From assembly GCA_030597995.1 (NCBI GenBank), contig JAUVQV010000071.1, positions 1 through 5,901 on the forward strand: DNA of 5,901 nt, read 5' to 3'. The translations under genes and the position numbers were made by a program. Every line of letters starts with the position of its first letter. The first letter of the stretch is position 1. Below are positions 1 to 5,480 of this stretch, one piece after another. The DNA comes from Candidatus Rokuibacteriota bacterium (GTDB lineage: Bacteria; JAUVQV01). The notes beneath the pieces are model-generated. The model saw nothing but the letters and a program-made list of their open reading frames with translations, searched no databases and was not told the origin of the DNA.

Positions 1-338
1 ACCTCTATACGGATGGAGCGGCAAATATTTTTGCCTGGCCGGAGTTTGCCAGCCCCGCAAAGATGCGCCATCTCATTGAGGCGATAGAAGAGAAGAGCAA
101 GTTGCTCCAACTTTTGGATCATGTCCTGGAGTCGGAGGGGACCCAGGTTTTTATCGGTGGCGAGATGCCCTTGCCGGAACTCCGGGAGTTGAGTCTCATA
201 ACCGCTCCTTACCGGCGGGAAGGGCAGAACCTTGGGGTCCTCGGTGTTATCGGTCCCACCCGGATGGAGTATGCGAAGATCATTCCGATCGTCGCGTATA
301 CTGCTTCCAGCTTGAGTGAGTACCTCAATTTGGGCTGA
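1..338 (+). CDS. hrcA: Heat-inducible transcription repressor HrcA, C-terminal part (5' end outside window)
   Basis: HrcA represses class I heat-shock operons by binding the CIRCE operator, and the GroEL chaperonin keeps it active (family knowledge). The reading frame is open from base 3, giving 111 visible residues and a TGA at 336-338. The visible part is the C-terminal HrcA domain. It begins LYTDGAANIF-AWPEF, matching the family's 'DGaanl...pEF' stretch, and continues with FIGGEMPLPELRELSLITAPY and then GVLGVIGPTRMEYAKIIPIV. That last stretch is the most conserved HrcA block ('G.iGvIGPtRMdY.kvi.iv'). The end ASSLSEYLNLG is also typical. An ATG at 63 lies inside the domain and is not the start. 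The DNA-binding N-terminus and any CIRCE element would be upstream of the window. The next gene, grpE, starts 127 nt downstream, the classical hrcA-grpE-dnaK order. Identification is strong. Confidence 0.95.
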   Translation, partial: LYTDGAANIFAWPEFASPAKMRHLIEAIEEKSKLLQLLDHVLESEGTQVFIGGEMPLPELRELSLITAPYRREGQNLGVLGVIGPTRMEYAKIIPIVAYTASSLSEYLNLG

Positions 339-465
339 ACAAACCGTTCCGGAAACAGCCGTGCCTCCGGTTCCGCTCACTTCGCTCGAAAATTCAGTCA
401 GTTCACGGTGACTAACACGGGATGAGGGAAAAGAGGCCAGAGAGTTTTGGTGGCAGGGAGTGGAG
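339..465. other. hrcA-grpE intergenic gap with repeat-like sequence
   Basis: These 127 nt separate the hrcA stop from the grpE ATG. I see no convincing sigma-70 or sigma-32 promoter, no CIRCE inverted repeat and no T-run terminator. Two small palindromes are visible: TTCCGGAA (348-355) and AGTCA/TGACT around an 8-nt loop (397-414). The stretch from about 365 to 420, containing CGCTCACTTCGCTCG and then AAAATTCAGTCAG, has the look of a dispersed intergenic repeat, but no second copy is present in the window. grpE is probably read through from the hrcA promoter. Confidence 0.4.
455..460 (+). promoter_or_regulatory. Ribosome binding site that decides the grpE start
   Basis: AGGGAG lies 5 nt before the ATG at 466. 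An in-frame GTG at 460 would add two residues, but it overlaps this Shine-Dalgarno sequence and has none of its own. The ATG at 466 is therefore the better start. Confidence 0.7.
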
Positions 466-1095
466 ATGAGCGAAGAAGAACATCAGCCTGGAAAAGGTTC
501 GACTGAAGAGCACGGGAGCCCGCGGCCCGCAGCGGAAGCGCTTTCTCGAGATACCGGCGTCAAGACTGAAGAAAAGGCGACAAAGAAGAGAAAATCCCGG
601 CGCCGGGCAGAAGAAGATTTAGACTCCGCCAGGCAGGAGGCAGCCTCCTATCTGGACCGACTTGCCCGTCTTCAAGCGGAGTTCGAGAATTATAAAAAGC
701 GGCAGCAGCGTGCAAGAGAAGAAAATCAGCGGAGCGCCAGGGAGAGAATCATCAAGGATCTCCTCCCGGTACTCGACGATCTGGAGCGGGCTGCGCAGCA
801 CGCCGAACCGGAGACAGACGCGGAGGTGCTGGCCCAGGGAGTGGAACTGGTGCTGAAGCAGTTCCGGGAGGCCCTGTCCCATTTCGGATTGGAGCACGTT
901 CCGGCTTCAGGGGAGGTTTTCGACCCTCACCTTCACGAGGCGATGTCCCGGATTGAGACTGATGGTGATCCCCCCGACGGGACGGTAGTGGAGGAATACC
1001 GGAAGGGCTACCTCCTGAACGGGAAGGTTCTCCGGCCGGCTATGGTGGGAGTCGCCAAGCTGGTCGCTGAAGAAAAAGAAGAACAAACGGAGTGA
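466..1095 (+). CDS. grpE: Nucleotide exchange factor GrpE
   Basis: GrpE is the cytoplasmic dimer that releases ADP from DnaK and so drives the chaperone cycle. The product has 209 residues from the ATG at 466, in the normal GrpE range. Residues 1-47 are charged and disordered-looking, as is usual. Residues about 48-100 ([20 protein letters not shown] onward, through [10 protein letters not shown]) form the long dimerising helix and coiled coil. The C-terminal beta domain carries the GrpE signature: FDPHLHEAM at 152-160, then [18 protein letters not shown] from residue 181. The stop TGA (1093-1095) overlaps the GTG start of dnaK in a GTGA junction, so the two partners are probably translationally coupled. 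Identification is secure; the only doubt is a two-residue longer start at GTG 460. Confidence 0.96.
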   Translation: MSEEEHQPGKGSTEEHGSPRPAAEALSRDTGVKTEEKATKKRKSRRRAEEDLDSARQEAASYLDRLARLQAEFENYKKRQQRAREENQRSARERIIKDLLPVLDDLERAAQHAEPETDAEVLAQGVELVLKQFREALSHFGLEHVPASGEVFDPHLHEAMSRIETDGDPPDGTVVEEYRKGYLLNGKVLRPAMVGVAKLVAEEKEEQTE

Positions 1096-2978
1096 GCCGG
1101 GTAATCGGGATTGATCTCGGAACCACCAACTCCTGCGTAGCGGTGATGGAGGGGAGCGGTCCGGTGGTAATCCCGAACTCCGAGGGGGGCCGCACCACGC
1201 CCTCGATGGTGGCCTTCGCCGAGGGGGGAGAGCAGCTGGTCGGTCAGATCGCCAAGCGCCAAGCGGTCACGAATCCTGAAAATTCTGTCTTCTCCGTAAA
1301 AAGGTTGATCGGCCGGAAATTCCAGAGTCCGGAAATCAGCCGCTCTGTGAAAATGATTCCCTTCAAGATTATTGAGGCCCCCAACGGTGATGCCTGGGTG
1401 GAGGTCCGCGGCAAGGTTCACAGCCCTCCGGAGATACAGGCCATCATTCTGCGCCGGCTGCGTCAGAACGCCGAGGATTATCTCGGGGAGAAGGTCACCG
1501 AAGCCGTGATAACGGTTCCGGCCTACTTCCACGACAGCCAGCGCCAGGCGACAAAAGATGCGGGTACAATCGCCGGATTGAACGTTCTCCGGATCATCAA
1601 CGAACCGACCGCCGCTGCCCTGACATACGGCCTGGATCATAAGGAGCGGCACAAGGTCGCGGTTTACGACCTGGGTGGAGGAACCTTCGACATCTCAATC
1701 CTGGAGATCGGCGATGGAGTATATGAGGTCATGGCCACCAGCGGTGACACTTTCCTCGGTGGGGAAGATTTCGACCAGGTTCTCATCAATCACCTCGCCG
1801 GTCAATTCAATAAGGAACAGGGCGTGGACCTGAAAAAGGACAAGATAGCTCTTCAGCGCCTCAAGGAAGCTGTCGAGAGAGCTAAACATGAGCTCTCGGT
1901 CACGGTTGAGACCAACGTCAACCTCCCTTTTTTAACGGCGGACTCGCAGGGCCCAAGGCACATGCAGCATTTCCTGACGAGGGCCAAACTGGAACAGCTG
2001 ATCAAGGATCTTGTGGAGAGGACTATCAACCCCTGCCGGAAGTGCCTGAAGCAGGCCAACCTGAAGGTACAGGATATCAAGGAGGTGGTGCTCGTTGGAG
2101 GGCAGACCAGGATGCCTCTCGTTCAACAGGTGGTCCAGAATTTCTTCCAGCAGGAGCCGAGCAAAGGGGTAAACCCCGATGAGGTTGTGGCCCTGGGGGC
2201 GGCCATTCAGAGCGGAGTTCTGAAAGGGGAGGTCCGGGACGTCTTGCTCCTCGATGTGACGCCCCTCTCTCTTGGAATTGAGACCCGCGGCGGGATATTC
2301 ACAAAACTTATAGAGGCCAACACCACTATCCCTTACCGGCAGAGCCAGATTTTCTCCACGGCGACGGACAACCAGAGCTCGGTGACCGTCCATGTCCTTC
2401 AGGGAGAGCGTGAGATGGCCATCGACAACAAGTCACTGGGTCAGTTCGAGTTGTTTGGAGTCCCGCCCGCTCCGAAAGGTGTGCCGAGGATCGAGGTCAC
2501 CTTCGATATTGACGCCAATGGGATCGTCAATGTTTCCGCCAAGGACTTGGGCACGAAGCTTGAACAGGCTATACGTATCAACGCCTCAAGCGGCTTGAGC
2601 AAAGAGGAAATTCAAGCCAGGGTCCAGGATGCCGAAAAGCATGCCGCGAGTGATAGCCGGAAAAAGCAACAGGCGGAAGTCCACAATCAGGCGGAGTCCC
2701 TCCTCTATTCCACCGGAAGATCTATGGAGGAGTTCGGTTCAAGTATCAAGGAGGAAGAGAGGGAAGCGATTTTGCTCCACTCAGAGAGGGTCAGGGAGGC
2801 CATGAGCGGAGATGACATAGAGAAAATCAAGGCGGCGGAGGCGGATTTGAGAAATGCGGGACAAGTTCTGGTCGAGATGGCGTACCGCCAATCCGTATCT
2901 GATTCCCCTCCCCGGCCCTCGGGACGCCGGCGGGGGCTCGGGGAGGGTTTGACGAATGATGGTAGTGACAAGGCTTAA
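1092..2978 (+). CDS. dnaK: Molecular chaperone DnaK (Hsp70), C-terminal tail replaced
   Basis: ATP-driven cytoplasmic Hsp70, 628 residues. The GTG start at 1092 overlaps the grpE stop and has only a weak Shine-Dalgarno sequence, so it probably depends on coupling. ATPase domain: phosphate-1 loop [14 protein letters not shown] (5-18), catalytic K70 in SVKRLIGRK, phosphate-2 [15 protein letters not shown] (189-203) and adenosine motif [11 protein letters not shown]. The linker VLLLD is at 384-388. Substrate domain: [45 protein letters not shown] and SSGLS, followed by a helical lid to about residue 597 (VLVEMAYRQ). Oddities: His147 where Asn is usual in [15 protein letters not shown], Arg399 at the position of E. 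coli Met404 in the substrate arch, and no acidic 'DVVDAEFEE' tail. The last residues ([16 protein letters not shown]...) are encoded by a GC-rich palindrome at 2905-2947. dnaJ does not follow. It is clearly DnaK; whether it is the main copy or a paralogue cannot be told from here. Confidence 0.96.
   Translation: MSRVIGIDLGTTNSCVAVMEGSGPVVIPNSEGGRTTPSMVAFAEGGEQLVGQIAKRQAVTNPENSVFSVKRLIGRKFQSPEISRSVKMIPFKIIEAPNGDAWVEVRGKVHSPPEIQAIILRRLRQNAEDYLGEKVTEAVITVPAYFHDSQRQATKDAGTIAGLNVLRIINEPTAAALTYGLDHKERHKVAVYDLGGGTFDISILEIGDGVYEVMATSGDTFLGGEDFDQVLINHLAGQFNKEQGVDLKKDKIALQRLKEAVERAKHELSVTVETNVNLPFLTADSQGPRHMQHFLTRAKLEQLIKDLVERTINPCRKCLKQANLKVQDIKEVVLVGGQTRMPLVQQVVQNFFQQEPSKGVNPDEVVALGAAIQSGVLKGEVRDVLLLDVTPLSLGIETRGGIFTKLIEANTTIPYRQSQIFSTATDNQSSVTVHVLQGEREMAIDNKSLGQFELFGVPPAPKGVPRIEVTFDIDANGIVNVSAKDLGTKLEQAIRINASSGLSKEEIQARVQDAEKHAASDSRKKQQAEVHNQAESLLYSTGRSMEEFGSSIKEEEREAILLHSERVREAMSGDDIEKIKAAEADLRNAGQVLVEMAYRQSVSDSPPRPSGRRRGLGEGLTNDGSDKA
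2905..2947. repeat. GC-rich palindromic (REP-like) element inside the dnaK 3' end
   Basis: CCCTCCCCG (2906-2914) pairs perfectly with CGGGGAGGG (2939-2947). After one bulged T (2938), GCCC (2915-2918) pairs with GGGC (2934-2937), followed by a T-G wobble and two more pairs. This leaves a 9-nt loop at 2922-2930. The stem of about 16 bp is far stronger than chance in a coding region. The strings of C and G runs and the low-complexity peptide they encode ([14 protein letters not shown]) resemble dispersed palindromic repeats of bacterial genomes. No second copy occurs in the window, so repeat status is inferred. Only TTT follows, so it is not a good intrinsic terminator. Confidence 0.65.
2942..2947 (+). 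promoter_or_regulatory. Ribosome binding site of the lipoprotein gene, buried in the palindrome
   Basis: GGAGGG lies 8 nt before the ATG at 2956 and is a near-ideal Shine-Dalgarno sequence. It lies wholly within the 3' arm of the 2906-2947 stem, so in folded mRNA it would be paired. Ribosomes finishing dnaK would melt the stem, which suggests coupling. It also favours ATG 2956 over the adjacent ATG at 2959 and GTG 2992. Confidence 0.55.
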
Positions 2979-4038
2979 CCCGCCTCACGCAGTGCAATTT
3001 TTAAGACGGCCCCTCAGAAGATGGAAGGGCCGGTTTTCTGTGTGCCTGCTTTTCTGGACGATGCTGATCCCGGTTGGTTGTGGAAAGAAAGCGCCGCCAC
3101 GCCTTCCGGGGCAGGTCCAGTCCGCAAGGATCGAATCGTTTAAAATGTGGATCCGGGAGGGCCAAGTGCACCTCACCTTTCGTGTCCCGGAACGAAAGAC
3201 ATTTCTGCAGTCCGATCCGCCCTGGATGTTTGCCCGCATCTTGAGGAGAACCGATTCGGATTCCGGTCAAAAATTTTCGGAGGTAGGCGGCCTGCTGGAT
3301 GAGCAGGGATTTCCCTTCGGTGAAGCACTTTCCTACGACGATTCCAACGTCAAGACCGGTGAGACCTACACCTACCGCATAGAACTCTTGAAGGAGAAAT
3401 CCCGGGAGCGGGCGGTATCGGAATCTTTGACGATCGGCCTGCAACTGATTCCCGGCGTCAACGGGACATTGCGGGCCGAGGGCAGCAAAGGGGCAATTTC
3501 ACTCAGCTGGGGGGAGGCGGACGCTGCGCCGCGTGGGATCCGCTATCAGGTCTACCGTGGAGAAAAAGAGAGAGCGGCGAAGAAACTCATAAATCGTGAG
3601 CCGCTGGACACAACCCGCTTCGTGGATATCGAGGTTTCCCGGGAAAAAGAGTATTGCTACGAGATCCGGGGACTGCTCAGATCCGGGTTCGTGGATAACG
3701 AGGGTCCTCCCTCACAGGAGGTGTGCGCACGCACCGAGGATCGAACTCCCCCCGGAGCCCCCACCGGTCTCCAGGCGGTATCCTCTAGAGATGCTTTTGT
3801 GCTCAGCTGGGTTTCTCCCGGGGACGCCGATATCCTGGGATACCATATCTACCGGTCTCTCGGCGGGGGGGCGTTCAAAAGGATAAACACGGAGCCCGTG
3901 AGGAAGGTGTCGTACCGTGACCGGGACGTGCTTCCGGGGAATGATTACCGCTACCGGGTGACGGCCGTAGACACCTCGCTCAACCGCAACGAGAGCCTAT
4001 TTTCCAACACCGTGCGGGGATCTTTCCGGGCGCCCTGA
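2956..4038 (+). CDS. Lipoprotein with three fibronectin type III domains
   Basis: Predicted envelope lipoprotein of 360 residues, function unknown. The N-terminus is long and basic ([10 protein letters not shown]), followed by a hydrophobic stretch [15 protein letters not shown]. Cys42 is the likely lipid-modified residue, although Pro at -3 departs from the usual lipobox. The mature end [11 protein letters not shown] resembles the CG.KGP.LP start of small LptM-like lipoproteins and of other deltaproteobacterial lipoproteins. Three beta-rich FN3 repeats follow at about 55-160, 170-258 and 262-357. Their repeated landmarks are the LSW strand ([29 protein letters not shown]), the Y-x-Y-x-V/I strand ([24 protein letters not shown]) and the inter-domain [11 protein letters not shown]. 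Such domains usually mediate protein or polysaccharide contacts. The start overlaps the dnaK end by 23 nt, so the gene is probably cotranscribed with the heat-shock genes. It stands where dnaJ often is, but has no sequence tie to chaperones. Confidence 0.85.
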   Translation: MMVVTRLNPPHAVQFLRRPLRRWKGRFSVCLLFWTMLIPVGCGKKAPPRLPGQVQSARIESFKMWIREGQVHLTFRVPERKTFLQSDPPWMFARILRRTDSDSGQKFSEVGGLLDEQGFPFGEALSYDDSNVKTGETYTYRIELLKEKSRERAVSESLTIGLQLIPGVNGTLRAEGSKGAISLSWGEADAAPRGIRYQVYRGEKERAAKKLINREPLDTTRFVDIEVSREKEYCYEIRGLLRSGFVDNEGPPSQEVCARTEDRTPPGAPTGLQAVSSRDAFVLSWVSPGDADILGYHIYRSLGGGAFKRINTEPVRKVSYRDRDVLPGNDYRYRVTAVDTSLNRNESLFSNTVRGSFRAP

Positions 4039-4171
4039 CCCGGTGCAGCCCGGAATAATTGCAGGGATCTTTGCTTCGCCTTTGCTCTCACTCCGGTGAC
4101 GCCTTCCAGAGGGCACTCCCGCATTACCCGGCGCTCTCTTGAGGAAAAACACCTCTCCCTTATGTCAAATG
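4039..4171. other. Convergent intergenic region between lipoprotein gene and ubiE
   Basis: These 133 nt lie between two stops facing each other. No gene is supported here. The left part has only weak partial palindromes (CCCGG...CCCGG near 4039-4053) and a direct repeat TTTGCT (4070-4075, 4081-4086). GAGG/CCTC around a 7-nt loop at 4141-4155 is too short to be a terminator. The right end leads into the ATGTCAA repeat and hairpin described separately. Confidence 0.5.
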
Positions 4172-4186
4172 TCAAGACCTGACACC
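4162..4186. repeat. ATGTCAA tandem plus TGTCA/TGACA hairpin, repeat-like element covering the ubiE stop
   Basis: ATGTCAA occurs twice in tandem (4162-4168, 4169-4175), followed by GACC and then TGACACC. TGTCA (4170-4174) and TGACA (4180-4184) form a perfect 5-bp inverted repeat with a 5-nt loop. On the - strand the same bases encode the last UbiE residues GVRS and its TGA. From memory, TGTCAAGACCTGAC-type sequences recur in many genomes around REP/RAYT-like transposase elements. I could not verify this, and there is only one copy here. Confidence 0.4.
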
Positions 4187-4191
4187 TTTTT
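4170..4191 (+). terminator. Possible weak intrinsic terminator for the dnaK-lipoprotein transcript
   Basis: The 5-bp stem TGTCA/TGACA with loop AGACC is followed by CC and TTTTT (4187-4191). It lies 131 nt past the lipoprotein stop and inside the ubiE 3' end. The stem is short and AT-containing and the T-run does not directly abut it, so efficiency would be low. It works only in the + direction; I see no counterpart for ubiE. Confidence 0.3.
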
Positions 4192-4915
4192 CCCCGACGT
4201 GGATGGCAACTGTGCCGAGAAAGAGATGGTGGTAATGGACATTTTGAAAGCCGGCCTTTTCCATGACCCGTGAGAGATCAGCCACCCCGGGGAATGCGAT
4301 CACTGTGCGGGCAAGGTAGCGGTAAGCTCCCGGGTCGGCCCGCAACAGAAATGCGAGAAAGAGCGGGATTGTACGCAGATAAAGGTGGTACGCGCCGCGG
4401 AGGAGCTTCCCTTCCGGATGGCTGAATTCCAGGACCACGAACCGCCCTCCGGGGCGGAGTACGCGGAGCACTTCACTGAGGGCCGCGGTTTGGTCGGCGA
4501 TATTTCTCAGCCCGAACGCGACGGTCACGGCGTCAAAAACGCCGCGGGCAAGCGGCGGGCGGATGGCATCCCCGCACAGGAGGTGCACCGCGTTCGACCT
4601 GCCGTCCCGGTCGCATTTCATAAGTCCAAGGCGGAGCATTGCCTTTGAGAAGTCCAGACCGATCACGGTCGGAGAGGTCCCGAGCCGGGCCAGCTCCAGA
4701 GAGAGGTCGCAGGTGCCGCAGCACAGATCCAGAGTCCGGCCCCCTTGCGGCACCTCTGCGAGGCGGGCTGCCCGGCGACGCCAGGACTGATCCCTACCCA
4801 GGCTCATCAGCCGGTTGAGCAGGTCGTAACGGCAGGAGATGCCGCCGAACATGCGGCCTATTTTCCGGCCCGCAGCGCTCACATCACCGATTTGAGCGTT
4901 ATCCTGTCTCGTCAC
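4172..4915 (-). CDS. ubiE: Quinone C-methyltransferase UbiE/MenG
   Basis: SAM-dependent enzyme that methylates the ring of demethylmenaquinone (and, in ubiquinone makers, the matching benzoquinol) as a late step. 247 residues from GTG 4915. Family landmarks: MFGGISCRYDLLNRLMSLG (22-40), motif I TLDLCCGTCDLSLELA (61-76), IGLDFSKAML, FDAVTVAFGLRNIAD, the signature RVLRPGGRFVVLEFS, then ADPGAYRYLARTVIAFPG and GTVAIHVGEKG at the end. Motif I normally reads C/G-G-T-G-D; here the Gly is Cys69 (TGC at 4711-4709). The start overlaps the ubiX end by 17 nt, has a poor Shine-Dalgarno sequence and lies within a small hairpin; GTG at 4882 (Val12) is an alternative start just past the ubiX stop. In an anaerobe lacking ubiquinone the product is probably menaquinone, so menG would be an equally good name. 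Confidence 0.92.
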   Translation of the reverse strand: MTRQDNAQIGDVSAAGRKIGRMFGGISCRYDLLNRLMSLGRDQSWRRRAARLAEVPQGGRTLDLCCGTCDLSLELARLGTSPTVIGLDFSKAMLRLGLMKCDRDGRSNAVHLLCGDAIRPPLARGVFDAVTVAFGLRNIADQTAALSEVLRVLRPGGRFVVLEFSHPEGKLLRGAYHLYLRTIPLFLAFLLRADPGAYRYLARTVIAFPGVADLSRVMEKAGFQNVHYHHLFLGTVAIHVGEKGVRS

Positions 4916-5480
4916 CCCACGGGGTGAAAAGCCTCTGGGGCATCCCCAGCCCGTTCATGATTTTCCCGACTACAAAATTCACGAGATCCTCGATCCGGGA
5001 GGGGCGGTGGTAAAAGGCCGGTGAGGCCGGGAGGATAATTCCCCCCGCTCGGGTTACCCGGCCCATGTTCTCGATGTGGATCAGATTGATCGGCATTTCT
5101 CGAACCACCAGGAGGAGCGGTCGCCGCTCCTTGAGGCATACATCGGCGGTCCGGGTGAGGAGGGTGTCAGCCGTCCCGGCAGCGATGCGGCTCAGAGAAC
5201 CCATGCTGCAAGGAACGACAACCATGGCATCGGGTGAGTGGGAGCCGCTGCAGAAGGGAGCGAGCAGGTCCCGGTCGTCCCACAGTCTCAGGCCGTTGCT
5301 GCCTCCCGGCAGCACGGACGGCCACTGGGCGGGCTCCTCATCCAGTTCGTGCGCCACCACGACCTTCCCGGCCTCTGATACGATCAGGTGGCAGGAGTGA
5401 CCCTCGTGAAGGAGGACCTCTGCGAGGCGCCTTCCGTAGATGGAGCCGCTGGCCCCTGTGATGCCGATGACGACCTTCAC
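4899..5480 (-). CDS. ubiX: Flavin prenyltransferase UbiX
   Basis: UbiX joins a dimethylallyl group to FMN to make prenylated FMN, the cofactor of UbiD-type decarboxylases; it is not itself a decarboxylase. 193 residues, the normal length. The start is GTG 5480, overlapping the stop of the upstream prenyltransferase gene by 4 nt (GTGA), a sign of translational coupling. Visible motifs: Rossmann-like GITGASGSIYG (6-16), VVVPCSMGSLSRIAAG (87-102), the substrate segment LKERRPLLLVVREMPIN (116-132) with the family's Lys and Glu, HIENM (135-139) and PASPAFYHRPSRIEDLVNF (151-169). Lys173 in VGKIMN stands where Arg is usual (VGRiLD), a mild change. Its place between a ubiA-type gene and ubiE points to menaquinone synthesis. 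The UbiD partner is not in view. Confidence 0.95.
   Translation of the reverse strand: MKVVIGITGASGSIYGRRLAEVLLHEGHSCHLIVSEAGKVVVAHELDEEPAQWPSVLPGGSNGLRLWDDRDLLAPFCSGSHSPDAMVVVPCSMGSLSRIAAGTADTLLTRTADVCLKERRPLLLVVREMPINLIHIENMGRVTRAGGIILPASPAFYHRPSRIEDLVNFVVGKIMNGLGMPQRLFTPWGDETG
4912..4927 (-). promoter_or_regulatory. Small perfect inverted repeat over the ubiE start codon
   Basis: TCACCCC (4912-4918) and GGGGTGA (4921-4927) are perfect 7-nt inverted copies with a 2-nt gap. As RNA they give a 6-bp stem with a four-base loop. On the - strand the 3' arm contains the GTG start of ubiE, and the whole repeat lies within the last codons of ubiX. It could hold ubiE translation dependent on ribosomes from ubiX. 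It may also be chance in a GC-rich stretch. Confidence 0.35.

Noticed and set aside
339..465. Search for a sigma-32 promoter or CIRCE operator before grpE
   Set aside because: No CTTGAA/CCCCAT-like pair and no TTAGCACTC-N9-GAGTGCTAA could be found; any CIRCE would be upstream of hrcA, outside the window.
2905..2950. The dnaK-end palindrome as an intrinsic terminator
   Set aside because: Only TTT follows the stem, and the next gene starts 8 nt later with an overlapping reading frame, so termination here would make no sense.
2880..2978. Frameshift as the cause of the odd dnaK tail
   Set aside because: The other two forward frames stop at or before about 2953 and neither encodes an acidic DnaK-like tail. 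The in-frame reading through the palindrome also runs smoothly into the downstream overlap.
4139..4157. GAGG/CCTC hairpin as a ubiE terminator
   Set aside because: The stem is only 4 bp, the T-run is in the loop on the - strand rather than after the stem, and nothing else supports it.
4039..4175. Leftward open frame through the convergent gap and the lipoprotein end (from about 4175 to 3951)
   Set aside because: It lies antisense to the FN3 lipoprotein end, has no ribosome binding site, matches no recognised family and contains no transposase-like motif.
4385..4927. Several + strand open frames across the ubiE region
   Set aside because: They are antisense to a well-conserved methyltransferase, are rich in Arg and Pro as expected from high-GC shadow frames, and lack start signals.
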